From an uncultured Alistipes sp. (GTDB lineage Bacteria; Bacteroidota; Bacteroidia; Bacteroidales; Rikenellaceae), in contig CAAFWE010000215.1 in NCBI GenBank assembly GCA_900766655.1, positions 1-16,747 on the forward strand: a stretch of 16,747 nt of DNA. The letters are read 5' to 3'. Position 1 is the stretch's first letter. Every line of letters starts with the position of its first letter. Of this stretch, positions 1-6,464 are shown piece by piece. Made by a program: the position numbers and the translations under genes. A model generated the notes under the pieces. The model searched no databases, had not been told where the DNA came from, and was given only the letters and a program-made list of their open reading frames with translations.

Positions 1-1214
1 ATGGCGAGGTATACCTCACGATCGAGCAAATTCCAGTGGTAAACCTGATCGGCTACGCTGAGGAACTTGAATCCGAGAGCCACCTCGATAAAGCCGAGAA
101 CAACCTTCACCGAATTGAGCCAACCTCCACCACGAGGCAACTTCTTGAGCAACGATGGGAAGAAGGCAAAGAGTGTGAATGGCAAGGCGAAAGCGGTGGA
201 GAAGGCCAACATAGTAACGATTGGCGACCACACCTCACCCGATGTCGACTTGATAAGCACCGAGCCTACGATAGGGCCTGTGCAAGAGAACGACACAAGT
301 ACCAATGTCAATGCCATAAAGAATATGCCACCAATGCCGCCTCTCTCCGACTGTGCGTCGCTCTTGTTGACGAGTGCACTTGGGAGAGTAATCTCGAATG
401 CTCCGAAGAACGAAGCGGCAAACACCATAAATACCACGAAGAATATGAGGTTTGGCAACCAGTGTGTAGCCAACCAGTTGAAGATGTTGGCTGTCACAGC
501 GTCGCCACCCGCTACGCGCGTGATAATAATAAGTATGGCGATAGGTAATGTGTAGAGTGCGATGATGAAGAGACCATACAACGATGCGTTGAGTCGTCCG
601 CGAGCTGCCGAGCCGCTATTCTTCATAAAGAACGATACGGTCATCGGTACCATAGGGAATACGCAAGGGGTCAACAACGCTGCAAAGCCCCAGAGAATAG
701 CCTCCAAGATAAGCGACCAGAGCGAGCCCGAACCTGCTGCATCCTTTGTCGCTACAGCTGCGCCATTGCCTAGCGACACCGAAACCTCGGTGGTGGTAGG
801 CGAGAGGCAGCTACCGTGGCTACAAGCCTGATGTGTGATGGTGACCTTCACATCACCACCTTTGCCATCAACCTTGAAGTCCTGCTCGAAGATGGCCTCG
901 TTGTCGTAGTGACCAATCTCCATTGGAAGGTACTCATCCTGCTCGAAGATAGCCTTCGACAATGAACGCAACTCGCCCTCGGCTGCAACGCCCTCGCTTG
1001 TCTCAAACTCGAAGGTGGTAGGGTTGAACGCCTTTGCAGGGTCGGCAACATAGATGTGCCAATCCTTCTCCAACTCGGCCTTGAACTCTACGGTATAGAC
1101 ACCGTCGCCCTTCTCGGTCACCGAGTGACTCCACTTAACTGGCTCTGTCTGTGCCATTGCCATCATCGGCACCACGCACAAGAGCATCAAAACAATGTTT
1201 CTAAAGATCTTCAT
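1..1214 (-). CDS. dsbD: DsbD-type transmembrane thiol:disulfide reductase, 3' end cut by window edge
   Basis: This open frame starts with ATG at 1214 and runs off the left edge after 404 full codons, so the C-terminus is missing. Residues 1-21 form a signal peptide ending in AMA-Q. Residues 25-148 match the periplasmic alpha domain of DsbD, including the redox pair C131/C136 in QACSHGSCLSP, a CxxxxC spacing usual for this domain. A multi-pass membrane domain starts near residue 165 and carries both CcdA/DsbD cysteine motifs, C184 in LTPCVFPMVP and C311 in VSFSCTGPIVG. In the family, electrons pass from cytoplasmic thioredoxin through these cysteines to periplasmic partners. A C-terminal thioredoxin-like domain is expected beyond the edge but cannot be seen. 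The upstream 25 bases are AT-rich without a promoter or Shine-Dalgarno site, so it is probably the last gene seen of the operon that includes prmA. The family assignment is secure; the exact partner proteins are unknown. Confidence 0.93.
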   Translation of the reverse strand, partial: MKIFRNIVLMLLCVVPMMAMAQTEPVKWSHSVTEKGDGVYTVEFKAELEKDWHIYVADPAKAFNPTTFEFETSEGVAAEGELRSLSKAIFEQDEYLPMEIGHYDNEAIFEQDFKVDGKGGDVKVTITHQACSHGSCLSPTTTEVSVSLGNGAAVATKDAAGSGSLWSLILEAILWGFAALLTPCVFPMVPMTVSFFMKNSGSAARGRLNASLYGLFIIALYTLPIAILIIITRVAGGDAVTANIFNWLATHWLPNLIFFVVFMVFAASFFGAFEITLPSALVNKSDAQSERGGIGGIFFMALTLVLVSFSCTGPIVGSVLIKSTSGEVWSPIVTMLAFSTAFALPFTLFAFFPSLLKKLPRGGGWLNSVKVVLGFIEVALGFKFLSVADQVYHWNLLDREVYLA

Positions 1215-1239
1215 AAAAATATATTTAATTTTGAATTTT

Positions 1240-2070
1240 TTATCTCTGCAATCTCAATGCTCGCCACTCCTCGCAAGCTGTTTCGCGACGAAGCTCCAAG
1301 CCGAGCGACTTGCCCTTTTCGACCAAGATGGCAATATCCTCCTCGAGGAAACCACTCAGCACAATCTCGCCCTCTTGGGCAAGAGTCGCTACATATCGCT
1401 CCATATCGGCAAGCAGAATGTTGCGATTGATGTTCGCCAAGATTATGTCGAACTCCATCCCCTCAATCGAACTTGCATCGCCCCAAATCGATTTCACCTT
1501 GTCGGCTACGCCATTCAGCTCGATATTCTCGCGTACACTATCCTCGGCCATCTCGTCAATCTCGACTGCCACGACACTCTCGGCACCGAGCTTTGCCGCC
1601 ACGATTGCCAAAACGCCCGTTCCGCTACCCATATCAAGCACTCGCTTGCCTTGTAGATTGGTGGCGAGCAACGATTTCACCATAAGTTGCGTTGTGGCGT
1701 GGTGTCCCGTACCAAACGACATCTTGGGTTGGATGATTATCTCGAGTCCGTTGTAGTTTGTATGCGTTGTGTGGTATGGTGCGCGAATCAGCACCTTGCC
1801 ATCTACATCCACCTCCTTGAAGTTGCTCTCCCACTTGGCGTTCCAATTCTCTATCTCGATATCCTCGAAGTAGTAGTCGATGAAACCCTCTGCCTCAAGC
1901 ATCTCTACCACCTCGTCGTGACACTCCTTCAAGGTCTCCTTGGGTGCGTATGCGCCAAAGAGCCCCTCCTCGTAGTCGAAGCTATCGAAAGGGTAGTCAG
2001 CGAGGTAAGCAGCAAGGATATCGCCCTGCTCCTCGGTGGTGTTGACTGCAAGTTTGGTGTAGGTAGCCAT
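1240..2070 (-). CDS. prmA: Ribosomal protein L11 methyltransferase
   Basis: The 276-residue product is a class I SAM-dependent methyltransferase that, by family, trimethylates ribosomal protein L11 in the cytoplasm. Visible landmarks are the PrmA substrate-side segment ENWNAKWESNFK (residues 74-85), the PrmA hallmark KMSFGTGHHATTQLM (116-130), SAM motif I VLDMGSGTGVLA (144-155), the acidic end of the next strand (E170) and the catalytic-loop motif DIILANINRN (208-217). Its length is close to other Bacteroidetes PrmA proteins, which have a short N-terminal substrate domain. ATG at 2070 is preceded by a purine-rich AAGGAAAAGA stretch that could act as a weak ribosome binding site. It lies 35 bases downstream of rlmI and 25 bases upstream of the dsbD start, with no promoter visible between them. 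Confidence 0.95.
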   Translation of the reverse strand: MATYTKLAVNTTEEQGDILAAYLADYPFDSFDYEEGLFGAYAPKETLKECHDEVVEMLEAEGFIDYYFEDIEIENWNAKWESNFKEVDVDGKVLIRAPYHTTHTNYNGLEIIIQPKMSFGTGHHATTQLMVKSLLATNLQGKRVLDMGSGTGVLAIVAAKLGAESVVAVEIDEMAEDSVRENIELNGVADKVKSIWGDASSIEGMEFDIILANINRNILLADMERYVATLAQEGEIVLSGFLEEDIAILVEKGKSLGLELRRETACEEWRALRLQR

Positions 2071-2105
2071 TCTTTTCCTTTGTTATTAGCCACTTAGCTA
2101 TAAAA

Positions 2106-3302
2106 CTACTCAACATACAGAACCAAACCCTTCAAATACTCGCCCTCAGGGTGGTAGATGTTGATAGGATGGTCGGTAGGTTGTGTCAACTGGTGAAGTA
2201 TGCGTACTTTACGCCCTGCAATAGCAGCTGCGGTAAATACTGTCGTGCGGAAGAGCTCCTTCGATACAGCTTGCGAGCAGGAGAATGTAAAGAGAATACC
2301 TCCGCTCTTAATCTGCGACAAGGCACGCGCATTCAAACGCTTGTAACCCTGCATAGCATTGCCCAACACCTTGTGGTGCTTGGCAAAAGCTGGTGGATCG
2401 AGGATTATCATATCGTACTTGTGGCCTATATCCTTCAGATACTCCACTGCATCGCACGCCAGCGAGGTGTGTGGTGCATTCTCGCCAAAGTTGAGGCGAA
2501 TATTCTCGTCAACCAAGCGCACTGCACGCTCCGAGGCATCAATCGAGCATACCTCCTTTGCGCCACCCGCCAAGGCATATACCGAGAAACCTCCCGTATA
2601 GCAGAAGGTGTTCAGTACGGTGCGACCTTTGGCATATTGCTGAACGAGGTGACGGTTGAAGCGCTGGTCGATGAAGAAACCAGTCTTTTGTCCCTCCTCC
2701 CAATTGACAAGGAACTTGTGACCATTCTCCACCACAACATTATCCTTCTCAGCAGAGCCATATAGGTAACCATCTTCTGCGTTGAGGTTGGCCTTGAAAG
2801 GTATGGTCTGCGCACTCTTATCGTAGATTGCCGAAATCTTCTCGCCATAGACCTCGCGGATGGCTGTAGCAATCTTGTTACGCGAGAGGTACATACCCAC
2901 CGAGTGACACTGCACTACTGCGGTCGAGCCATAGATGTCTACCACCAAACCTGGCAACAAGTCTCCTTCACCGTGAATAAGACGGTAGCAGGTGGTCTGC
3001 TCGTTGTCGGTGAGGTCGAGTGTGCGACGCACATCGTAGGCTGTAGCTACGCGGTTGTGCCACCACTTTGCATCAATCGCCTCATCCTCGAAGGTGAGGA
3101 TGCGTACTGCGATGGAGCCAATCTGGTAGTGTCCGCGTGCGATGTAATCTCCACGCTGAGTGAAGATATCGACCACAACGCCTTCGGGGATGCTCTCGCC
3201 TTCGCACTCTATGCGCTCGATGGCACCCGAAAATACCCAAGGATGGCGGCGAAGGAGCGACTCCTCTTTACCGCGACGAAGATATATCTTTGCTCTACTC
3301 AT
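2106..3302 (-). CDS. rlmI: RlmI-like 23S rRNA (cytosine-C5) methyltransferase
   Basis: The 398-residue product has the RlmI architecture: an N-terminal PUA RNA-binding domain (about 4-80, including RRHPWVFSGAIE at 18-29), a linker domain, and a C-terminal Rossmann methyltransferase. Key features are EGQKTGFFIDQR (203-214), SAM motif I TVLNTFCYTGGFS (228-240), the acidic D255 after strand 2, motif IV LDPPAFAKH (301-309) and the SCS tripeptide with C342, the expected catalytic cysteine of m5C enzymes. E. coli RlmI makes m5C1962 in 23S rRNA; the same target is inferred here, not shown. The ATG at 3302 is only 6 bases after the stop of the large FKBP-like lipoprotein gene, so translation is probably coupled. 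Close paralogues with other rRNA targets exist, so the gene symbol is slightly less certain than the enzyme class. Confidence 0.92.
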   Translation of the reverse strand: MSRAKIYLRRGKEESLLRRHPWVFSGAIERIECEGESIPEGVVVDIFTQRGDYIARGHYQIGSIAVRILTFEDEAIDAKWWHNRVATAYDVRRTLDLTDNEQTTCYRLIHGEGDLLPGLVVDIYGSTAVVQCHSVGMYLSRNKIATAIREVYGEKISAIYDKSAQTIPFKANLNAEDGYLYGSAEKDNVVVENGHKFLVNWEEGQKTGFFIDQRFNRHLVQQYAKGRTVLNTFCYTGGFSVYALAGGAKEVCSIDASERAVRLVDENIRLNFGENAPHTSLACDAVEYLKDIGHKYDMIILDPPAFAKHHKVLGNAMQGYKRLNARALSQIKSGGILFTFSCSQAVSKELFRTTVFTAAAIAGRKVRILHQLTQPTDHPINIYHPEGEYLKGLVLYVE

Positions 3303-3308
3303 AAACTG

Positions 3309-4820
3309 CTATTCGTAAGGCTCAACATAGAGAGTAAATACCAATGGTGTGTATGGCAAAATCTCGGTGCTGATGGTTGTTGTGGTTTCGGTCTCCTCCT
3401 CGGAGTAGTCGTAATTATAGTTGTAGTAATTGTAGTCGTAGTAGTTGTAGTACGGACTGTAATAGTTGTAGTACGAATTGTAGTAGTTGTAGTAGTTCAT
3501 CGCGTTGTAGTAGCTCAACGAGGAGTTTGACGAGGTTGTCTCGGTGGATGTACTACCCGAAATACCACTTGCGCCATAGGCATAACCCGAGGTGGTGATA
3601 ATCTGTCCGTAGGCTCCGTAGTGCATCTGCGGAACGCAGTAGAACCACGCACCGATAGCCTGACGATTATCAGCCTCCTTGCCATCATCGTCCGATGGGC
3701 TATAGCTGAATACCTCGCAAGTTGGGGTCTTCTCGTCGAACAGATATGTGCGAATCTCGGCAATATTCGTGTCGAGAACAAAACCATCGAGGAAACGAGC
3801 CACATACCATATTTTGGCGCGACCATTCTTTGTCACTTGCGTACTCTCGCCTTGCTCTCCGCGCGGAACGCCCTTGCCGAAACGCTTGATGAGAATCTTG
3901 TTGATCGAATCGGTGATAACAGCCATATTACCATCCAAATATTTACGATTGTCGGTGTATGGACGGTTGAGTTTGTCGTACTCAATCATAGCTTGCGGCT
4001 GCATATATTTGTGAGTTGTCACATCGTCGGTCTCGGGGTTGTAGTTGAGGTTGTAGTACAAACCTTTGAGTTTCAAATCGTCATCATCGTCGGTCTTCTC
4101 CGGCTCGCTCTTCTCGGCTTGAGTCCAGAGGCCTTCGTAGCCTACATAGTCGCGCACCATCTCGAGCTCCAAGTCCGAAGGGTTCTTCACCACATCCAAC
4201 ACCTCGACATCGAGGATGAGAGGTCGTGAGGCATCCAATGCGTACTGACCTTCGTAGCCACCTTCAGCTTGTGAGCCACTCTCGCCATAGGCTATCGAGG
4301 ATGGAAGGTAGAGTCGTACCTTCGAACCACGACGCATCTTGTAGGTCTCGTCACCGAGCTTCAGCTCGTTGCGCATAGCGAGATAGGAGCCCTCCAAGAG
4401 TCCCATATTGGTGCTACCGCCATAGTTGACATAAGGTGCGTAATGTGTCGAGTGCGAGAATGTGCCACACAACTGCGCAAACTCGTAGGAGCGAGTCAAG
4501 CAGATGCTACCATTGATGTCGCGACCAGTCATTCGGGTGAATACCCAACAAGTGTCTTGATCCATAATCGGCTCCGAACCGAGGTTATTGCCATTGACTG
4601 GTAGCATCTCGTTCTTGTCGCCATCTAACTTCTCTACATAGTAGCCACCATTCTCTTGGTAGTTCTCCTTGAGTCCAGGCTTATGAATCGCAATCCAAGC
4701 GTCAAGCGATATCTGCTCGCGCTCCTTGTTCGATACCGATGGCTCCTTTATACACGAAGTTGTGGCAAGTGCTGCAATCGCCACCGCCACCAAACCAAAT
4801 ATTGTGTGATAGAATCTCAT
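3309..4820 (-). CDS. Lipoprotein with two FKBP-like domains and a Tyr/Asn-rich loop insertion
   Basis: The 503-residue product starts with a signal peptide and a probable lipid-attachment cysteine C23 (LATTSC, a loose lipobox), followed by IKEP. Two FKBP-type folds can be traced. The first covers about 60-212: F94 at the usual Tyr position, Y146 where the active-site Trp usually sits, GSKVRLYLPSSIAYGESG (165-182) and the closing strand PLILDVEVLDV (200-210). The second covers about 330-503 and keeps more ligand-pocket residues: Y339, D350, I389, W392 and Y415 of the AYG motif. Between AYGASG (414-419) and the final strand LPYTPLVFTLYVE (488-500), the second domain carries a loop of about 68 residues that includes a Tyr/Asn-rich tract (437-472). 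An acidic linker (239-248) separates the domains. It sits 2 bases after another FKBP-fold lipoprotein gene and 6 bases before rlmI. Prolyl isomerase or chaperone activity is inferred only. Confidence 0.82.
   Translation of the reverse strand: MRFYHTIFGLVAVAIAALATTSCIKEPSVSNKEREQISLDAWIAIHKPGLKENYQENGGYYVEKLDGDKNEMLPVNGNNLGSEPIMDQDTCWVFTRMTGRDINGSICLTRSYEFAQLCGTFSHSTHYAPYVNYGGSTNMGLLEGSYLAMRNELKLGDETYKMRRGSKVRLYLPSSIAYGESGSQAEGGYEGQYALDASRPLILDVEVLDVVKNPSDLELEMVRDYVGYEGLWTQAEKSEPEKTDDDDDLKLKGLYYNLNYNPETDDVTTHKYMQPQAMIEYDKLNRPYTDNRKYLDGNMAVITDSINKILIKRFGKGVPRGEQGESTQVTKNGRAKIWYVARFLDGFVLDTNIAEIRTYLFDEKTPTCEVFSYSPSDDDGKEADNRQAIGAWFYCVPQMHYGAYGQIITTSGYAYGASGISGSTSTETTSSNSSLSYYNAMNYYNYYNSYYNYYSPYYNYYDYNYYNYNYDYSEEETETTTTISTEILPYTPLVFTLYVEPYE
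3405..3512 (-). repeat. Low-complexity Tyr/Asn-coding tract inside the FKBP-like lipoprotein gene
   Basis: This 108-base stretch encodes residues 437-472 of the lipoprotein, of which 20 of 36 are Tyr and 9 are Asn, in imperfect YYN and NYY units. On the plus strand it appears as imperfect repeats of GTAGTAGTT and GTAGTT. Codons vary between TAC and TAT, so the repeat is kept more at the protein level than as a clean DNA microsatellite, although slippage remains possible. Confidence 0.85.
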
Positions 4821-4822
4821 AT

Positions 4823-5407
4823 CTATTTTGTAACTTTTTCAATTTTAATGTACCACGCCACCATCGAATTCTTGGGCACATTGCCAACAAGTCGTTTGCC
4901 ATAGGCGAGGTTCGATGTCATATATACTTGCACCGAGTCTGCCTCGCGGCATCCTGGCAGTGCGTGTTCCAATCCTGCAATAATGTTGGTCTTGCCCAAC
5001 TCGATATGCAATGGCTCAGTCGACCATTCGAGTGTGCCGGTGCTCTTTTTGCCTAACTGCTCGATAATTTCGGCTACATTCGACCAGTAGATGGTGCTTA
5101 CCGAAGGTTCCGTACCGGTGAAAGGGTAGGCATTGAAGCGAATCTCGAGTCTGTCTCCCCACTCAACAATGGGCATCGTCTCGCGCTCGGCATCGTAGTA
5201 GTTCACGATGTGACGATAGGAGAAGCGGTCGAAGGTGCTGTAGAAAAGTGGCTGATTCTCAATCACATTGTCCAAATCCTCCTCTGCTACCATACGACGG
5301 CCCTCGAGATATTTCACAATCTTATCTCGGTCCGAAAGTAGTGTGTCCTCCTTCTGACAAGCTGCGAGCAGAGGGAGCAAAAATAGTATGACTAAAAACT
5401 TTCTCAT
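4823..5407 (-). CDS. Small FKBP-fold lipoprotein
   Basis: I place the start at ATG 5407, giving 194 residues; an in-frame TTG at 5416 is possible but would add three residues before the signal peptide and lies almost at the predicted transcript start. The signal peptide ends in a clean lipobox LAAC with lipidated C17. The next residues, QKED, match the X-K-(D/E)2 surface-export signal described for Capnocytophaga lipoproteins. The C-terminal half is an FKBP fold: strand EIRFNAYPF (88-96), the helix region IIAGLEHALPG (142-152), SVQVYMTSNLAYG (158-170) and the last strand SMVAWYIKIEKV (181-192). Y169 of the AYG motif is kept, but L146 replaces the usual active-site Trp, so catalysis is doubtful. 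It is the first gene of the operon, 2 bases before the double-FKBP lipoprotein gene. Confidence 0.85.
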   Translation of the reverse strand: MRKFLVILFLLPLLAACQKEDTLLSDRDKIVKYLEGRRMVAEEDLDNVIENQPLFYSTFDRFSYRHIVNYYDAERETMPIVEWGDRLEIRFNAYPFTGTEPSVSTIYWSNVAEIIEQLGKKSTGTLEWSTEPLHIELGKTNIIAGLEHALPGCREADSVQVYMTSNLAYGKRLVGNVPKNSMVAWYIKIEKVTK

Positions 5408-5421
5408 AGCTTTCAAACGGA

Positions 5422-5429
5422 CAAAGATA
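5422..5429 (-). promoter_or_regulatory. Probable -7 promoter box for the FKBP lipoprotein operon
   Basis: On the minus strand this reads TATCTTTG, a perfect match to the Bacteroidetes TAnnTTTG -7 element. A TTTG occurs only 12 bases upstream, which is closer than the usual 19-21, so the -33 element is weak or absent. The start of transcription would fall near 5415, leaving a leader of only about 8 bases before ATG 5407. Confidence 0.6.
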
Positions 5430-5474
5430 GGAATTATTACGCAAAAACTATGTTTTTGTGCGAGAAAAAATTCA

Positions 5475-6068
5475 TTAAAGCTGTTTTAGTGCGTTGCGGA
5501 TAGCGTCCTCGACACCGAGTGAAGGCTCCGATTTGAATAGCTTTTGAAGCACCTTTTCCGATGCTGCCTTCGTGAAACCGAGCATCACCAAAGCTGCCAA
5601 AGCCTCGTCGAATGCCTCCGAGCGTTGCGACACCGCAAGTGCGTTTGCAGCTGCATCGTGCGATGGCAAATCGAGCATCTTGCCACTCAAATCGACAATG
5701 ATTTTCTGGGCGGTCTTTAGTCCGAGTCCCTTCACATTTTTGAGCAGAGCAGCGTTGCCTGTAGCGATGATATTTCGCAACTCCGACGGTGAGTATGTCG
5801 ACTGAATCATTCGCGCGGTGTTGCCACCTACGCCCGAGACGCTGATGAGCAGGCGGAATAGGTCGCGCTCCTCCTTCGAGGCAAAACCATAGAGCAACTC
5901 CACATCCTCTCTAACTATGTGATGCAGAAATAGTTTTACGCTCTCCTCCTTCTCGATTGCCGAGTAGGTGTTGAGCGATATGTTGATAAAATAACCGATG
6001 CCAGCAGCCTCTACTACAGCATAGGCTGGTGCTACTTCGGCCAAAGTTCCGTTGATATATTCGTACAT
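5475..6068 (-). CDS. ruvA: Holliday junction DNA helicase subunit RuvA
   Basis: The 197-residue product has the three RuvA parts in order: an N-terminal OB fold (1-62, starting MYEYINGTLAEV), the tetramerisation and DNA-binding domain with two helix-hairpin-helix motifs, LISVSGVGGNTARMI (74-88) and LKNVKGLGLKTAQKI (109-123), and a C-terminal RuvB-contacting domain (about 150-197, FDEALAALVMLGFTKAAS). RuvA binds four-way DNA junctions and positions the RuvB motor for branch migration. Its length is normal for the family. The start ATG at 6068 gives a start typical of the family. The gene lies upstream of the FKBP operon on the same strand, but a 67-base gap with its own -7 box separates them. 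ruvB and ruvC are not in the window. Confidence 0.97.
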   Translation of the reverse strand: MYEYINGTLAEVAPAYAVVEAAGIGYFINISLNTYSAIEKEESVKLFLHHIVREDVELLYGFASKEERDLFRLLISVSGVGGNTARMIQSTYSPSELRNIIATGNAALLKNVKGLGLKTAQKIIVDLSGKMLDLPSHDAAANALAVSQRSEAFDEALAALVMLGFTKAASEKVLQKLFKSEPSLGVEDAIRNALKQL

Positions 6069-6098
6069 AAAAAAGTGGTTATCGTGTTAATACCTGCG

Positions 6099-6106
6099 CA
6101 AAAATA
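6099..6106 (-). promoter_or_regulatory. Probable -7 promoter box for ruvA
   Basis: The minus strand reads TATTTTTG, matching TAnnTTTG, and places transcription start near 6092, about 24 bases before the ruvA ATG. A TTTG lies 12 bases upstream rather than 19-21, the same arrangement as at the FKBP operon promoter. It is AT-rich, so a chance match is possible. Confidence 0.5.
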
Positions 6107-6147
6107 GGAAAAAACGCTCAAATATCGAAATTTGGTGGTGTCAATCT

Positions 6148-6177
6148 TTTGATTTTTCACGAAAAGATGTAAATTTG
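6148..6177 (+). promoter_or_regulatory. Bacteroidetes-type -33/-7 promoter for the seven-gene plus-strand operon
   Basis: TTTG (6148-6151) and TAAATTTG (6170-6177) are separated by 18 bases, close to the consensus spacing of the primary sigma factor of Bacteroidetes. Transcription should begin near 6184, about 13 bases before ATG 6197. It faces away from the ruvA promoter in a 128-base divergent intergenic region. Confidence 0.72.
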
Positions 6178-6196
6178 TGGTGCTAATTAAAGAGGT

Positions 6197-6457
6197 ATGA
6201 AGACAGTTTTAGTTGTTGTATTAGTCGCTGTTGTTGCAGTTGGTTTCTTCGTGTTGGCTATGTCGTTGACTCTTATATTCAAGGGGCATCATATCGATTC
6301 GGAGATTTCGACTAACAAAAATATGCAAGCGCTCGGCATTAAGTGTGCTGTGCAAGAGACTCGTGAGGCCATTGCTGCCGAGAATTGCGAGGATACTCCT
6401 AACGCTTGCAGTGGCAACTGCGCTGGTTGCGATATTGAACACACGAATCAAAAATAG
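6197..6457 (+). CDS. Small single-pass membrane protein with Cys-rich tail
   Basis: The 86-residue product has one N-terminal membrane helix (about 3-28, very Val/Leu-rich) ending in a KGHH segment, then a short hydrophilic tail. The tail holds five cysteines: C50, and a cluster C64-x6-C71-x3-C75-x2-C78 near the C-terminus. The tail could bind a metal or Fe-S cluster, or form disulfides if it is outside the membrane; orientation is not certain. The part up to C50 (asparagines, then a GIxC motif) resembles, from memory, small unnamed membrane proteins common in Bacteroidales. It is the first gene after the operon promoter and ends 7 bases before the next gene. Function is unknown. I considered the Na+-NQR assembly factor NqrM because of the helix-plus-cysteine layout, but the cysteine pattern does not fit well. 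Confidence 0.78.
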   Translation: MKTVLVVVLVAVVAVGFFVLAMSLTLIFKGHHIDSEISTNKNMQALGIKCAVQETREAIAAENCEDTPNACSGNCAGCDIEHTNQK

Positions 6458-6464
6458 ACAAGAT

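Noticed and set aside
36..555. Two overlapping plus-strand open frames opposite the dsbD gene
   Set aside because: They lie antisense to a clear DsbD membrane domain, have implausible compositions and match no family. They are shadows of its codon usage.
3405..3512. Possible CRISPR or non-coding tandem repeat
   Set aside because: The units are short, imperfect and in frame with a protein whose closing FKBP strand follows them, so this is a coding low-complexity tract.
2904..3530. Plus-strand frame with a long Val-rich run
   Set aside because: The Val-rich run is the reverse complement of the Tyr/Asn codons in the FKBP-like lipoprotein. No start context or promoter supports it.
5408..5416. 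TTG start for the small FKBP lipoprotein
   Set aside because: It would put three extra residues before the signal peptide and begin at the predicted transcription start. ATG 5407 gives a normal lipoprotein signal.
5442..5458. Intrinsic terminator of ruvA
   Set aside because: The stem is short and AT-rich and is not followed by a T-run in the minus direction.
6197..6457. Na+-NQR maturation factor NqrM
   Set aside because: It shares a helix plus cysteines, but the cysteine order and surrounding residues differ and no nqr genes are nearby.
6345..6464. Upstream in-frame extension of the exported 380-residue protein
   Set aside because: It overlaps the Cys-rich membrane protein gene and would hide the signal peptide behind 40 basic residues.
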